From Deltaproteobacteria bacterium (lineage in GTDB: Bacteria > Desulfobacterota > Desulfuromonadia > Geobacterales > Geobacteraceae), in the NCBI GenBank assembly GCA_009668975.1, contig SBEG01000001.1, forward strand, positions 186,001-250,000: a stretch of 64,000 nucleotides of DNA, read 5' to 3'. The position numbers and the translations under genes are program-made. The notes beneath the pieces were generated by a model, which saw nothing but the letters and a program-made list of their open reading frames with translations, ran no database searches and was not told where the DNA came from. Positions 28,390 through 38,064 of this stretch are shown piece by piece. Positions within the stretch are counted from its first letter, which is position 1. The number at the start of each line of letters is the position of its first letter.

Positions 28390-28417
28390 TTATTAACATG
28401 AAATTTCAAAATTGCAA
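28390..28417 (-). promoter_or_regulatory. Candidate acpP promoter
   Basis: On the minus strand TTGCAA, a 16-bp spacer and TAATAA lie in the AT-rich gap upstream of acpP, about 64 bases before its start. This would give the separate high expression expected for ACP. Confidence 0.45.
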
Positions 28418-28536
28418 AAGGTATTTTTGAGCGGCAGACAAATTCGCCGGCCTTTTGCGAAGTGATACGCCTGGACACCCCGACTGCCTCAAACAATCAA
28501 GATCGAGATCGGCGGCCCAACAGAGGGATCATCCTG

Positions 28537-29277
28537 TTACATGTGCATACCGCCATTTACCGCGATAACCTGACCGGTAACATAACTTCCCAAATCGGAA
28601 ACAAGATAATACACGGCATTTGCAATATCTTCAGGGGTACCGAATCTATTCACCGGAATTTGCTTCAAAAGCTCGTCCTTGACGCCTTCAGTGAGGACGC
28701 CGGTCATGTCGGTTTCAATAAAACCCGGAGCCACGGCATTGACCGTGATGTTTCTTTTGGCATATTCCCTTGCTACAGCTTTGGTAAAGCCGATAATTCC
28801 GGCCTTGCTGGCGCAGTAATTGGCCTGTCCGGCATTTCCCATCTCACCGACAACGGAACTGATCGTGACAATGCGGCCGCTCTTTGCCTTGGCCATCAGT
28901 TTTATGGCCTCACGCGTGCAGAGAAAGGTCCCTTTCAGATTGACATCAAGCACACTGTCCCAATCCTCATCCTTCATCCGCATCAACAAACCGTCACGAG
29001 TAATGCCCGCGTTATTTACCAGGATATCCAGTGAACCGAATTCCGCAGCGACCACCTGAAAAAGTGCCTCAACATCAGTTGACACCCCCACATCAACCTT
29101 CACGGGAATTGCATTGTGACCTAGCGAAACAATCTGGTCTGCCGTCTGCTTGGCTCTTTCCAAAGAGGTTGCCGTAACAATAACCTCCGCGCCTGCGGCA
29201 GCCAGCTTTATTGCAACAGCTTTTCCGATGCCTCTGGAAGCTCCGGTAACAAGGGCTTTCTTTCCGGCAAGACTCAT
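28537..29277 (-). CDS. fabG: 3-oxoacyl-[acyl-carrier-protein] reductase
   Basis: 246 aa, standard for FabG, the NADPH-dependent ketoreductase of fatty acid elongation. The TGASRGIGKAVAIKL nucleotide-binding motif, NNAG in LVNNAGITRDGLLMRM, and the Ser-Tyr-Lys active site (TISSVVGEMG, YCASK) are present. Its ATG overlaps the fabD stop by four bases. Confidence 0.97.
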   Translation of the reverse strand: MSLAGKKALVTGASRGIGKAVAIKLAAAGAEVIVTATSLERAKQTADQIVSLGHNAIPVKVDVGVSTDVEALFQVVAAEFGSLDILVNNAGITRDGLLMRMKDEDWDSVLDVNLKGTFLCTREAIKLMAKAKSGRIVTISSVVGEMGNAGQANYCASKAGIIGFTKAVAREYAKRNITVNAVAPGFIETDMTGVLTEGVKDELLKQIPVNRFGTPEDIANAVYYLVSDLGSYVTGQVIAVNGGMHM

Positions 29278-30209
29278 GCGACCTCCCCGATGAATGCGCT
29301 AAACCCGGCCACATCATCAAAATTATTCTGTATCAGATTCTTGTCGATTTTCTTCACAAGTCCTGAAAGCACTTTCCCCGGCCCCACCTCGACAACCCTG
29401 GTAACACCGAGCGCAACCATTTCCTTCACAGAAGCTTCCCATAGCACAGGAGAGCTGACCTGGGCAACCAATAGTTCTTTGACTCTTTCGGCTGCGGAAT
29501 TAGCCTTTGCTTCGACGTTGCTGATAACGGGAGCCTCTAACGGCGTAACAGAAACGGCATCGAGTACGGCTGCCAGCTTGTCACCGGCAGGCGCCATCAG
29601 ACTGCAATGGGAAGGAACACTGACAGGAAGGAGCAGAACCTTTCTGATTCCGTGATTCTTTGCTATCTCGATGACACGATTCACCGCCGAAGCATGACCG
29701 GAAATAACGATCTGACCGGGACAATTGAAGTTTGCCGGTACGACAACCTCCCCTTGGGCAGCCTCCGCGCAAACCGCCTCGACCACTTCAGGTTCCGCAC
29801 CCAGAATCGCCGCCATGGCGCCGGTACCAACCGGAACAGCGTCCTGCATAAAACCACCGCGGGCACGCACCGTCCTCAACGCATCGGCAAAATCCAGCGA
29901 GCCAGCTGCCACAAGCGCTGAATATTCTCCGAGAGAATGTCCCGCGAAATAGGAAGCTTGCAAACCGGTCTCGGCTTTTATCAAACGGTAAAAGGCGGTG
30001 CTGGTTGCAAGAAGTGCCGGTTGAGTATTTTCGGTGAGAAGAAGATCACCCTCCGGACCATCAAAACAGATTCGGGACAGCTTGCTTCCCAAAGCATCAT
30101 CTGCCTCTTCGAATGTCTGGCGGACAATCGCAAAATTTGCAGCCAGTTCCTTCCCCATGCCGGGATATTGTGAACCCTGGCCGGGAAAAAGGAATGCACA
30201 CTTTTCCAT
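29274..30209 (-). CDS. fabD: Malonyl-CoA-acyl carrier protein transacylase
   Basis: 311 aa. It transfers malonyl from CoA to ACP. The catalytic S92 is in the GHSLGEYSAL motif, the His partner in SVPSHCSLM, and the N-terminal LFPGQGSQYPGMGK is typical. The stop overlaps the fabG start. fabH ends 185 bp upstream; that gap shows only weak hairpins and no clear promoter. Confidence 0.97.
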   Translation of the reverse strand: MEKCAFLFPGQGSQYPGMGKELAANFAIVRQTFEEADDALGSKLSRICFDGPEGDLLLTENTQPALLATSTAFYRLIKAETGLQASYFAGHSLGEYSALVAAGSLDFADALRTVRARGGFMQDAVPVGTGAMAAILGAEPEVVEAVCAEAAQGEVVVPANFNCPGQIVISGHASAVNRVIEIAKNHGIRKVLLLPVSVPSHCSLMAPAGDKLAAVLDAVSVTPLEAPVISNVEAKANSAAERVKELLVAQVSSPVLWEASVKEMVALGVTRVVEVGPGKVLSGLVKKIDKNLIQNNFDDVAGFSAFIGEVA

Positions 30210-30394
30210 TCCAGTCCTCCTAGTAATGGGATTGTACGGAATCCCTGAAAAACCCCTATTCTTGGTACAAACAGCGGAACATATTTTCCTGGCAGGCTAA
30301 GGGGAGTATCCGAATCGTTCGAGCATATGGTGAACCGGAAAATTTGCCGGGAGACAACTGCAGTGCGGAACAAAAGTTTTCAGTCAGAGAACGG

Positions 30395-31375
30395 CTACCA
30401 GCGCACCAGTGCCGACGCCCAGGTAAGGCCGCCCCCGAATGCATCCAGCAGAACCAGGTCGCCTTCTTTTATCGTACCTGCCCTATGGGCCTCATCAAGG
30501 GCAATAGGTATGGAGGCCGCTGAAGTATTGCCATATCGCTCCAGGTTAATATAAACCTGTTCCGGCGTTAAGCCCAATCTTTTACCGATGGCATCGATAA
30601 TTCGACGGTTCGCCTGGTGGGAAATGAATAGATCCAAGTCCGCAACAGACAGCCCGTTCGCGGAAAGCGCCTCATTGGCGGCATCTTCCATTGCCCTCAC
30701 CGCCAACTTGAAAACCTCGTTACCTTGCATTTTGATAAAGGTAAGCCTCTCGTCAAGGACACGCTGTTCAGCAGGGTTTCTGCTGCCGCAGGCCGGTTGA
30801 TGGAGAAGTTCCCAATATGTCCCGTCGGAGTGAATATGGGTGGAAAGAACGCCAGCCTTTTCGCTGGTAGCCTCAAGGATCACGGCGCCGGCCCCATCGC
30901 CGAACAATACACAGGAGTTTCGGTCCTGCCAGTCGGTAACGCGCGTAAGCGTTTCAGCGCCGATCACCAGGGCTTTTGTGATGCTGCCGGACTTGATAAA
31001 ATTGTCGACTATCGAAATGGCAAATAGAAAACCGGAACAGGCCGCCGAGATATCAAACGCCGCGGCTTTTTTTGCATTCAGATTTTTCTGCACGAGACAA
31101 GCGGTGGAGGGGAAAGGAAAATCAGGGGTGACGGTAGCAACAACGATAAGGTCAAGCTCGTCCGCCGAAACCCCAGCCATCGCCAGTGCTTTTTCGGCGG
31201 CGGCAGTTGCGAATGTCGAGGTAAACTCTCCGTCAGAGGCAACTCTCCGCTCCTTGATACCGGTTCTCGTGGTAATCCACTCATCTGTCGTATCAACCAG
31301 CTTCTCCAGGTCGGCATTGGTCAAGACCTTTTCAGGAACGGCAGAACCGGTTCCCGTAATGCGAGCATGAGCCAT
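30395..31375 (-). CDS. fabH: 3-oxoacyl-[acyl-carrier-protein] synthase III
   Basis: 326 aa from the ATG at 31375, which follows AAGGTGGG; a GTG three codons upstream is part of that ribosome site. It starts fatty acid synthesis by condensing acyl-CoA with malonyl-ACP. The Cys-His-Asn triad: C113 in DISAACSGFLFA, His in ISHQANRRI and Asn in GNTSAASIP. It is 34 bp downstream of plsX. Confidence 0.97.
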   Translation of the reverse strand: MAHARITGTGSAVPEKVLTNADLEKLVDTTDEWITTRTGIKERRVASDGEFTSTFATAAAEKALAMAGVSADELDLIVVATVTPDFPFPSTACLVQKNLNAKKAAAFDISAACSGFLFAISIVDNFIKSGSITKALVIGAETLTRVTDWQDRNSCVLFGDGAGAVILEATSEKAGVLSTHIHSDGTYWELLHQPACGSRNPAEQRVLDERLTFIKMQGNEVFKLAVRAMEDAANEALSANGLSVADLDLFISHQANRRIIDAIGKRLGLTPEQVYINLERYGNTSAASIPIALDEAHRAGTIKEGDLVLLDAFGGGLTWASALVRW

Positions 31376-31409
31376 TCTTCCCACCTTCTCAGCCGGCAGC
31401 GTGGAACTC

Positions 31410-32441
31410 TTACGCTTCTCGCTGCTGTTTGCTGTCCGTAATATATTGTTTCAATTTTTCCGCCATCTTTACATTGACACCCTTCTGGGCATAATCATGA
31501 GCAAAGCGGATGGCATTTTTAATCGCTTTCGCACTGGAACCACCATGGCAAATCATGCCAACGCCATTGATCCCCAAGAGCGGAGCGCCGCCGTATTCAG
31601 AATAATCAACTTTCTTGCGAAAGTTTTTGAATGCTCCACGAACAAATAAATATCCTACCATGGAAAGAAAACTCTGCTTAATTTCAGCTTTCAGCATTTT
31701 CCCAACAGTTTCGACAAGTCCTTCTGAAACCTTCAGCACAACGTTACCGACAAAACCGTCACAGACGACAACGTCGACAGAACCGTTAAATACGTCCCGG
31801 CCCTCCACATAACCTAGGTAGTTGAAGGCAGTCCCACGCAAAAGCTCCTGAAGATTCGCGTGCGATTCACGCGTCAACTCGTTCCCCTTGCTCTCTTCCT
31901 CACCATTGGACAGGAGCCCCACACGCGGACTCTTCATGTCCATGAAATATTTGGCGTACACTTCGCCCATGACCGCGAACTGCACGAGATTCTGCGGTTT
32001 GCAGTCAACATTTCCGCCGACATCGAGGATAAGAGTTCTTCCGTGCAAATTAGGAAAGATTGTGGCGATAGCCGGCCGGTCAATCCCTTTCAACCGGCCG
32101 AGAAGAAACATCCCTGCAGCCATGGTAGCGCCGGAATTTCCGGCACTGACCACAGCATCTGCCTTGCCTTGCTTCACCAGATCATAGGCTATGCGAATAG
32201 ATGAATCTTTTTTCCTGCGAATGGCATCTGAAGCAGAATCATGCATTCCCACAACCTCACTGGCGTGAACGATAGAAATGTTCAAGCCCGTACAGTTGTG
32301 TTTGGCAAGTTCCTTCTGCAACACTTCACTGTTCCCGACCAGCGTGACGGCAATCCCGAATTCACGTGCGGCAGCAACTGCTCCCTCAACTTCGACTACA
32401 GGAGCGTTATCGCCGCCCATTCCGTCAACGGCAACTCTCAT
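31410..32441 (-). CDS. plsX: Phosphate acyltransferase PlsX
   Basis: 343 aa, typical. It makes acyl-phosphate from acyl-ACP for the PlsY step of phospholipid synthesis. The N-terminal [14 protein letters not shown], the [19 protein letters not shown] segment and the [11 protein letters not shown] region match the family. It lies between rpmF and fabH in the conserved order. plsY is not in the window. Confidence 0.97.
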   Translation of the reverse strand: MRVAVDGMGGDNAPVVEVEGAVAAAREFGIAVTLVGNSEVLQKELAKHNCTGLNISIVHASEVVGMHDSASDAIRRKKDSSIRIAYDLVKQGKADAVVSAGNSGATMAAGMFLLGRLKGIDRPAIATIFPNLHGRTLILDVGGNVDCKPQNLVQFAVMGEVYAKYFMDMKSPRVGLLSNGEEESKGNELTRESHANLQELLRGTAFNYLGYVEGRDVFNGSVDVVVCDGFVGNVVLKVSEGLVETVGKMLKAEIKQSFLSMVGYLFVRGAFKNFRKKVDYSEYGGAPLLGINGVGMICHGGSSAKAIKNAIRFAHDYAQKGVNVKMAEKLKQYITDSKQQREA

Positions 32442-32486
32442 AGAATACCACCCAGTTTTGGCATTTAAATAGCAAATCAGCTAAAA

Positions 32487-32669
32487 TCAAAGATCTTTAG
32501 CCTGAATTACTTCCTTACCCTTGTACATACCGCAGGAAGGACAGACTCGATGAGGCAGCTTGGGGGCTTTGCACTGGGGGCAAACCGAGACGTTTGGGGG
32601 CGTGAGAAAATCATGTGCTCTTCTCATATTTTTACGGGATTTGGATGTCTTTTTCTTTGGAACTGCCAT
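32487..32669 (-). CDS. rpmF: 50S ribosomal protein L32
   Basis: 60 aa, basic N-terminus [19 protein letters not shown] and a Cys4 zinc ribbon (CPQC..CPSC), hence the zinc-containing C+ form. In many bacteria the paralogue without cysteines is zinc-regulated; none is seen here. It lies 15 bp after yceD and before plsX, the classic rpmF-plsX-fabH link between ribosome and lipid synthesis. Confidence 0.98.
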   Translation of the reverse strand: MAVPKKKTSKSRKNMRRAHDFLTPPNVSVCPQCKAPKLPHRVCPSCGMYKGKEVIQAKDL

Positions 32670-32684
32670 TTTCTGGTTCTCCTT

Positions 32685-33221
32685 CTATCTTTTTACGGTA
32701 AAATTTTTCAAGGCACTGAAAGCTAAGCCACTACCGGAACGATCACAGCCGCACTCTCCGGCGTTGAGGTCGGCTCCACATTTGGCACAAATCCCTTTAC
32801 ATTCTTCATGACAAAGAGGTTTGTACGGAATCTCCAAAAGCACTTGCTCTTCTATCTCGTTGGTAAAATCAATAGAATCGCCATCGTACGGGGCCGAGAT
32901 CAGATCTTCCTCGGTTAACGCCACTTCTTCTTCCACAGGCATCTTCGATGTTTTGGAATAAAATACGGTAAAATCGCTGACAATATTCTCTTCAAAGTCT
33001 GCGAGGCATCTCGAGCAAGCCAGACGAACTTTTGTTGCAACGTGTCCGTGAACTCTTATCTGCCCGAATTGTTTCTCAATCCTGAAATCAAGTTGGAGCG
33101 GCGCCAGGAAAGCACACTCACCAGCCTCCTGAACGCCGACAAGAGCCGGATAATCTGCGACAGGTTCCCTGGCCGAAAGAACAACCGGCGAATCAGACAA
33201 CCCTTCAACCCTTATTTTCAT
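32685..33221 (-). CDS. YceD/DUF177 family protein
   Basis: 178 aa. First gene of the rpmF-fab operon, as in many bacteria, where YceD is linked to 23S rRNA maturation and large-subunit assembly. It has a CSRC motif near the middle and a cysteine-rich C-terminus (CHEECKGICAKCGADLNAG, then CGC), probably binding zinc. A strong promoter ends about 28 bases upstream of the ATG. Confidence 0.9.
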   Translation of the reverse strand: MKIRVEGLSDSPVVLSAREPVADYPALVGVQEAGECAFLAPLQLDFRIEKQFGQIRVHGHVATKVRLACSRCLADFEENIVSDFTVFYSKTSKMPVEEEVALTEEDLISAPYDGDSIDFTNEIEEQVLLEIPYKPLCHEECKGICAKCGADLNAGECGCDRSGSGLAFSALKNFTVKR

Positions 33222-33581
33222 AGACTTTTACCCATCTCCGTATCGAAAGTTTTGGAGTATAAAGACATGGTCGTAATTTTGTCAAGAAAATAAATCCGGA
33301 AAGGCTCCACCCCGTCACTCTGTCAACTGACTTCAGTTCGTTTTCAACCACATTACTATTCCGGTAGCATAGTATTGCCGGAAAATTTCATCCCAGGGTA
33401 TTTTAATCATCATTTATCTAAAACAGATTCTCCATCTATTACAAACTTCAAAGGAAAGGTTCACCGCGACACCATGATCGTGCTACCGGCGATTGAAACC
33501 TTGCCCTTTCACGTATTTTCTATTATAGGAAATCTTCCACGGCTGTTTTCCGCCAACCAAAAACCGAGACAGGAAACCGAG
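33222..33581. other. Divergent intergenic region yceD / trmL
   Basis: 360 bp. It holds the yceD operon promoter, a 14-bp perfect palindrome AACTGACTTCAGTT (33325-33338), a hairpin with arms TTCCGG/CCGGAA (33359-33383), and a weak plus-strand promoter candidate for trmL (TTGCCC 33501-33506, 17 bp, TATAGG 33524-33529). An in-frame extension of trmL back to 33375 has no ribosome site and is not believed coding. Confidence 0.55.
33256..33285 (-). promoter_or_regulatory. Promoter of the yceD-rpmF-plsX-fab operon
   Basis: On the minus strand TTGACA (33285-33280), an 18-bp spacer and TATACT (33261-33256): a near-consensus sigma70 promoter with a leader of about 28 bases to the yceD ATG. Confidence 0.8.
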
Positions 33582-34061
33582 ATGATTTCATTCAAACCAT
33601 TCAACATCGTATTAGTCGAACCGGAAATCCCGCCAAACACGGGTAACATTGCGCGACTTTGCGGCGCAACCCGCTCCATCCTGCACCTGGTCGGCAAGCT
33701 CGGCTTTTCAACCGACGACAAAACGCTCAAACGGGCCGGGCTGGATTACTGGAAAGAAGTGGAAATTCGGTATTGGATAAACCTCGCTGAACTCAAGCAG
33801 GCCTTTCCGGTAGGCCGCTTTTTCTATACCAGCAAGAAAGCCGAAAAATCATACGTGGACGTTCAGTATACCGAGGGTGATTTTCTCGTCTTCGGGAAAG
33901 AAACCGCCGGACTCCCGGAAGAACTTCTCAGGGAGAATCCCGAGGCCGCCATCCGCATTCCCATCTTCGGCAAGGTCCGCAGCATCAACCTGGCAACTGC
34001 GACCGGAATCGTCCTTTACGAAGCACTCCGCCAGACTGGAAGACTGTCAGAGGCGCCATAA
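33582..34061 (+). CDS. trmL: tRNA (cytidine/uridine-2'-O)-methyltransferase TrmL
   Basis: 159 aa from the ATG at 33582 (MISFKPFNIVLVEPEIPPN), with AGGA upstream. It is a minimal SPOUT methyltransferase that modifies the wobble base 34 of certain leucine tRNAs. Family marks are PPNTGNIARLCGAT, the RAGLDYW segment, VFGKETAGLPEELL and the knot region RSINLATATGIVLYEALRQ. It is the only plus-strand gene between the fab operon and aspS, and convergent with aspS. Confidence 0.93.
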   Translation: MISFKPFNIVLVEPEIPPNTGNIARLCGATRSILHLVGKLGFSTDDKTLKRAGLDYWKEVEIRYWINLAELKQAFPVGRFFYTSKKAEKSYVDVQYTEGDFLVFGKETAGLPEELLRENPEAAIRIPIFGKVRSINLATATGIVLYEALRQTGRLSEAP

Positions 34062-34098
34062 ACCGGGCAGGTTCCGGCGCCTCCGTACGACAGAATAT

Positions 34099-35880
34099 TT
34101 ACTTTACGTTCAGACGAAGTCCCAGGTCCCGCAGCTGCTTGGTGTCGACGCTAGAAGGCGCCTCGGACATCAGGCAGGAGCCCTTCTGTGTTTTCGGAAA
34201 AGCAATGACTTCGCGGATCGACTCACTACCGGTCATCAGCATGATCAAACGGTCCATACCAAAGGCAATGCCACCGTGTGGGGGAGTTCCGAATTCCAGG
34301 GCGTCGAGCAGATAGCCGAATTTCGCCCGGGCATCTTCCTCGGAAATACCGAGCATCCTGAACATCTGCGACTGGATTTTCTCCTGATGGATACGGATAC
34401 TGCCACCGCCAATTTCGTTCCCGTTCAGAACCAGGTCATAGGCCTTGGCACGGCAGCGTCCCGGCTCCGCGTCTAGATACGGCAGATCTTCATCCATGGG
34501 CGCGGTAAACGGATGATGTACCGCGACCCAGCGCTTCTCCTCTTCATCCCACTCCAGCAAGGGAAAATCAGTTATCCAGACAAAACGGTAGGTATCATTA
34601 TCGGCCAGCTTCAGAGTCTGCGCCAGCCGATTCCTCAGCTTGCCCAAAGAATCATTTACGACCTTGGGCTTATCCGCAACAAAGAGGAGCAGATCACCCT
34701 CCTCCGCACTGAACGAAGCGTTCAGCGACTTGATTTCATCCTCGGTAAAGAACTTCGCAATGGGAGACTGCCAGCCCTCTGCCGTCATTTTCACATAGGC
34801 AAGTCCCTTGGCACCGTAGATCTTTACAAACTCCGTCAGCTCGTCGATATCTTTTCGTGACAGGCCGGCACAGCCTTTGGCATTGATTCCTTTTACAATC
34901 CCCCCGGAGGCAACAACATCGGCAAAGACCTTGAAACCGGATGAACCGACAATTTCAGAAAGCTCCACCAATTCGAGACCGAAACGGATATCAGGATTGT
35001 CCACACCGAAGCGCCTGATTGCTTCGCTGTAGGTCATGCGTGGCATGGGAAACTGAACGTCGACCCCTTTTGCCTCCTTGAAGATCTTCGCAATCAGCGC
35101 TTCCATGATCGAGATGACATCTTCCCGGTCCACAAAGGACATTTCGCAGTCGATCTGGGTAAACTCCGGTTGACGATCGGCGCGCAGATCCTCATCGCGG
35201 AAACAGCGTACGATCTGGTAGTAACGGTCAAATCCGGACACCATGAGAATCTGCTTATAAAGTTGCGGCGATTGCGGCAAGGCATAGAAGTCACCTTGGT
35301 TTATGCGCGAAGGCACGAGGAAATCACGGGCGCCTTCGGGAGTTGACTTTGACAGATAGGGTGTTTCAACTTCGACAAAACCGTTTCGGGAAAGATACTC
35401 GCGGGTTATTTCCGTAACTTGCGACCGGAGCAGGAGATTCTTCTGCAGGGCCGGACGCCGGAGGTCAAGATACCGATATTTCAGCCGGATATTTTCCGCC
35501 ACCTCAACATGCTCGTCAAGGGTGAAGGGCAGCGCCTTTGAGCGGTTCAGAATTTTGCACTCTGAAACGAGAATTTCAACTTCCCCGGTCTTCAGAGTCG
35601 GATTGACGGTCCCTTCCGGACGCGGCGCAACTTTGCCTTTGACCGCAAGGACGTATTCATTCCGGACCGCTTCGGCCTTGCGGTGCGCGTCCGCCTGGAC
35701 TTCCGGATCGAACACGATCTGCGCCAACCCTTCCCGGTCGCGCAAATCCACGAAAATTAGGCCACCGTGATCACGGCGCCTCATAGCCCAACCCATTAAA
35801 ACAACTTCTTTTCCTATGTCCGCAGCGGTCAACATGCCGCAATAGCTGGTTCTTTTCCAGTCACCGAGAAAATCAATCAC
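34099..35880 (-). CDS. aspS: Aspartyl-tRNA synthetase
   Basis: 593 aa from a GTG at 35880, chosen because GGAGG lies seven bases before it; the sequence then begins with [14 protein letters not shown]. It is bacterial-type AspRS: N-terminal OB-fold anticodon domain, class II motifs 2 ([18 protein letters not shown]) and 3 ([15 protein letters not shown]), and the GAD insertion (about 290-420). Whether it is discriminating or also charges tRNA-Asn was not determined; no gatCAB is present here. Confidence 0.96.
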   Translation of the reverse strand: MIDFLGDWKRTSYCGMLTAADIGKEVVLMGWAMRRRDHGGLIFVDLRDREGLAQIVFDPEVQADAHRKAEAVRNEYVLAVKGKVAPRPEGTVNPTLKTGEVEILVSECKILNRSKALPFTLDEHVEVAENIRLKYRYLDLRRPALQKNLLLRSQVTEITREYLSRNGFVEVETPYLSKSTPEGARDFLVPSRINQGDFYALPQSPQLYKQILMVSGFDRYYQIVRCFRDEDLRADRQPEFTQIDCEMSFVDREDVISIMEALIAKIFKEAKGVDVQFPMPRMTYSEAIRRFGVDNPDIRFGLELVELSEIVGSSGFKVFADVVASGGIVKGINAKGCAGLSRKDIDELTEFVKIYGAKGLAYVKMTAEGWQSPIAKFFTEDEIKSLNASFSAEEGDLLLFVADKPKVVNDSLGKLRNRLAQTLKLADNDTYRFVWITDFPLLEWDEEEKRWVAVHHPFTAPMDEDLPYLDAEPGRCRAKAYDLVLNGNEIGGGSIRIHQEKIQSQMFRMLGISEEDARAKFGYLLDALEFGTPPHGGIAFGMDRLIMLMTGSESIREVIAFPKTQKGSCLMSEAPSSVDTKQLRDLGLRLNVK

Positions 35881-35928
35881 AGGGAATCCTCCGTTCAAAA
35901 ATGCAAAGAATTGTACGAAAACTTATTG

Positions 35929-35957
35929 AGTATACTTAAAATATCAACTGCCTTCAA
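35929..35957 (-). promoter_or_regulatory. aspS promoter
   Basis: On the minus strand TTGAAG (35957-35952), a 17-bp spacer and TATACT (35934-35929), about 49 bases before the aspS GTG. Confidence 0.65.
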
Positions 35958-36209
35958 GGAATAAAGAAGCTCCGCAACGAGGAGTCTTCCTGGCTCAGGA
36001 AATCGAAGCGAAAATCCAACTGGACGAGGACAGATTTTGTCGATTTTTCCGGAAAATAGTTGTTCTATTGCCCAAAAAAGCGGCGTAATATGAACCGAAC
36101 AGACGGATTTGCAGCAGACTTACCTAAGTCCGGCAGGCCCCTAGGGCTGCGTTGCCCAAAGGGAATATTTTGTTGTCAAGATGTGAAGGGTGTAAGGGGA
36201 AAGCGCTCT

Positions 36210-36238
36210 CTCCCCAGGCGAACCGGAAGCCTGGGGAG
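36210..36238. repeat. Perfect 10-bp stem-loop 3' of the BTAD gene
   Basis: CTCCCCAGGC, a 9-base loop and GCCTGGGGAG. It lies 28 bases past the BTAD stop on the minus strand and may stabilise or end that transcript, but no T-run follows on either strand. Confidence 0.7.
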
Positions 36239-36266
36239 CACAAGAGGAGACGCCTGCGCTGGCGCA

Positions 36267-36917
36267 TTATTCAATAGGCAGGTTCACCGAGGGAACATTT
36301 TTCAGCAGCGAAAAGACCTCCAGCGCATCCGTATTACCTTCAAGGAGATAGCTTTTCTCAAGCGACTTGATAACGGAATTATAGGTATCGGCATATTCCA
36401 TTCGTGCCGAGGAAATAAAACTATTATGGGGCTCTTCCGGCAAGAAATCTCCAAGGTACAGGTCTTGCGCCGCTTCCAGATAATTTCGGGCAGCCTTGAT
36501 CTCGCCCCGTACCAGGAGCTTGATGCCCTGGGTTGCATTGCTCTTGAAATCACTGGCATCGGCGGAGACATCCAGATGGTTCAAGCGAATCGCTTCTCCT
36601 TGGGCAAGAACCGGAGTAATACCATGGGCGGTGGAAAATGATTTGCGCAAGCGGCTCAACGTGGTCTTGAAATTCTTTTCGCCGGACGCATAGGTACAGC
36701 CAGGCCAGACCGCTTCAATTATTTTTTGCCGATGCACCCACTGATCACATGTCACAAGGAGGCAGCAGAATAAAAGCCGGGCCTTCTGGCTCTCCCAGGC
36801 AATGGAGACCGGCTCATTATCGAAATAAATGTTCAACCCGCCGAAAGTGGAAACTGAAGTCTTCACTCCTTTTTTCACCGGGGCAACTACCGGGGTGTCT
36901 TTTGTTTTTGTCCGCAT
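36267..36917 (-). CDS. Orphan BTAD/SARP-like transcriptional regulator
   Basis: 216 aa. Residues about 22-115 look like an OmpR-like winged-helix domain (GGLNIYFDNEPVSIAW start, then WVHRQKIIEAVWPG and FKTTLSRLRKSF), and 120-215 a helical bacterial transcriptional activator domain (DASDFKSNATQGIKLL, AARNYLEAAQDLYLGDFLPEE). This order is that of SARP/AfsR N-termini, but the ATPase and TPR parts of larger members are absent. It stands alone between rsmA and aspS with its own promoter and about 120 bases of leader. Target genes are unknown. Confidence 0.75.
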   Translation of the reverse strand: MRTKTKDTPVVAPVKKGVKTSVSTFGGLNIYFDNEPVSIAWESQKARLLFCCLLVTCDQWVHRQKIIEAVWPGCTYASGEKNFKTTLSRLRKSFSTAHGITPVLAQGEAIRLNHLDVSADASDFKSNATQGIKLLVRGEIKAARNYLEAAQDLYLGDFLPEEPHNSFISSARMEYADTYNSVIKSLEKSYLLEGNTDALEVFSLLKNVPSVNLPIE

Positions 36918-37223
36918 CTGCAGTGCTCTCTTTTCCGGGGTTGTTTAGCCAGCAACAACAGCCGCAACAATTTGTCGCTCCAGAATTATACTGGTGGGTA
37001 TCAATTTGACATCAGCAAGCACATCGCTGTGGTTACAGCATTCGTTCTATATACCAAAAATTACGTTAAGTCAAACGAGAACTTGAATAATTACTAATTT
37101 TTCTTCAACGCCAGTCAAGGCAACAGCTTTCAGCCCACAGACTAAGGTAACAGGACAATCTTCCAGACTATCAAGCCTTTCGCAGAACCTGACTGACACA
37201 GTCAAACGAGCTTTTGGCGAAAA
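36918..37223. other. Intergenic region upstream of the BTAD gene
   Basis: 306 bp between the rsmA stop and the BTAD start. It contains the BTAD promoter (37046-37074) and its leader; 37080-37223 shows no ORF, hairpin with T-run or repeat that I can support. Confidence 0.5.
37046..37074 (-). promoter_or_regulatory. Promoter of the BTAD regulator gene
   Basis: On the minus strand TTGACT (37074-37069), 17 bp, TATAGA (37051-37046). The predicted 5' leader is about 120 bases, long for a single regulator gene. Confidence 0.65.
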
Positions 37224-38060
37224 TCACCGGGTACCGGCTCCGGCATCGAATAACGCTGCGACAGTTCTGGTCAAATCAGCAAATTCCTGAAGAGAAAGCG
37301 TCTCTCCGCGGCGCGCCTTGTCGATGCCGGATTTTTCAAAAACCTGCTCAAGCGTATTTGGTTCGGATAAGAGATCAATGGATTTCAGACAATTCCAGAG
37401 CGTCTTGCGCCGCTGGGAAAAAGAAGCCTTCACAATTATTCGAAACAACTTTTCATCACCGACGTCAAGGCGATTTGTCGGGAGGACGCGAAAACGCAGC
37501 ACAATCGAATCCACTTTTGGAATTGGCCGGAAAGAGGAGGGTTTCACCAGAAATACTTTCTCGATATCGAAAACAAGCCGGCACAGGACGGTCAGAACAC
37601 CATACTCTTTCGTGGACGGTGGCGCCAGAAGCCTTTCTCCGACTTCCTTCTGCAGCATGAGGATCAATTCGGAAAATAACGGACGATTTTCAATGAATTT
37701 AAAGAGTACCTGAGAGGAAATATTGTAAGGAAGATTTGCCACAACTTTCCAGCGCCCTTGCCGGACAGGGAGCAGCAGTCCGGGCAGGTCAACGCGAAGG
37801 ATATCACCATGAACAACTTCAACGTTCGCCCTGGAGCCAACCCCTTCCTTCAGAAGGGGGACAAGGTCTCGATCCCATTCCACGGCCACAACCTGGGCAG
37901 CTTTTTCGGAAAGAAGAGAAGTCAAGGCACCTCGTCCCGGGCCCACTTCAAGGACATTTTCCTCTGCACCGGCCTGTGCGGCCTTGATAATATTGTCTAT
38001 GACATTGCCATCAACCAGGAAATTCTGACCAAGAGCTTTTTTCGCACGGATGATTCCCAT
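37224..38060 (-). CDS. rsmA: 16S rRNA (adenine(1518)-N6/adenine(1519)-N6)-dimethyltransferase
   Basis: 278 aa, also known as KsgA. It dimethylates two adenines in the 3' hairpin of 16S rRNA late in 30S assembly. The start MGIIRAKKALGQNFLVDGNV, the SAM motif LEVGPGRGALTSLL and the catalytic NLPYNIS motif are intact. It lies 4 bp after tsaD, so the two are co-transcribed. Confidence 0.97.
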   Translation of the reverse strand: MGIIRAKKALGQNFLVDGNVIDNIIKAAQAGAEENVLEVGPGRGALTSLLSEKAAQVVAVEWDRDLVPLLKEGVGSRANVEVVHGDILRVDLPGLLLPVRQGRWKVVANLPYNISSQVLFKFIENRPLFSELILMLQKEVGERLLAPPSTKEYGVLTVLCRLVFDIEKVFLVKPSSFRPIPKVDSIVLRFRVLPTNRLDVGDEKLFRIIVKASFSQRRKTLWNCLKSIDLLSEPNTLEQVFEKSGIDKARRGETLSLQEFADLTRTVAALFDAGAGTR

Positions 38061-38064
38061 ATCG

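Larger units (their letters stand above)
35881..36266. other. Intergenic region upstream of aspS with several hairpins
   Basis: 386 bp. It holds the aspS promoter, a small hairpin (CTCC/GGAG near 35970-35985), a GACTTA/TAAGTC hairpin (36117-36130) followed by a GCA-GCCC/GGGC-TGC stem (36133-36150), and a 10-bp perfect stem CTCCCCAGGC/GCCTGGGGAG (36210-36238). None has a U-tract. No coding frame with a ribosome site was found. Confidence 0.55.

Noticed and set aside
36110..36160. Possible c-di-GMP (GEMM) or other riboswitch upstream of aspS
   Set aside because: The conserved GEMM core could not be found on either strand; kept only as unexplained stems.
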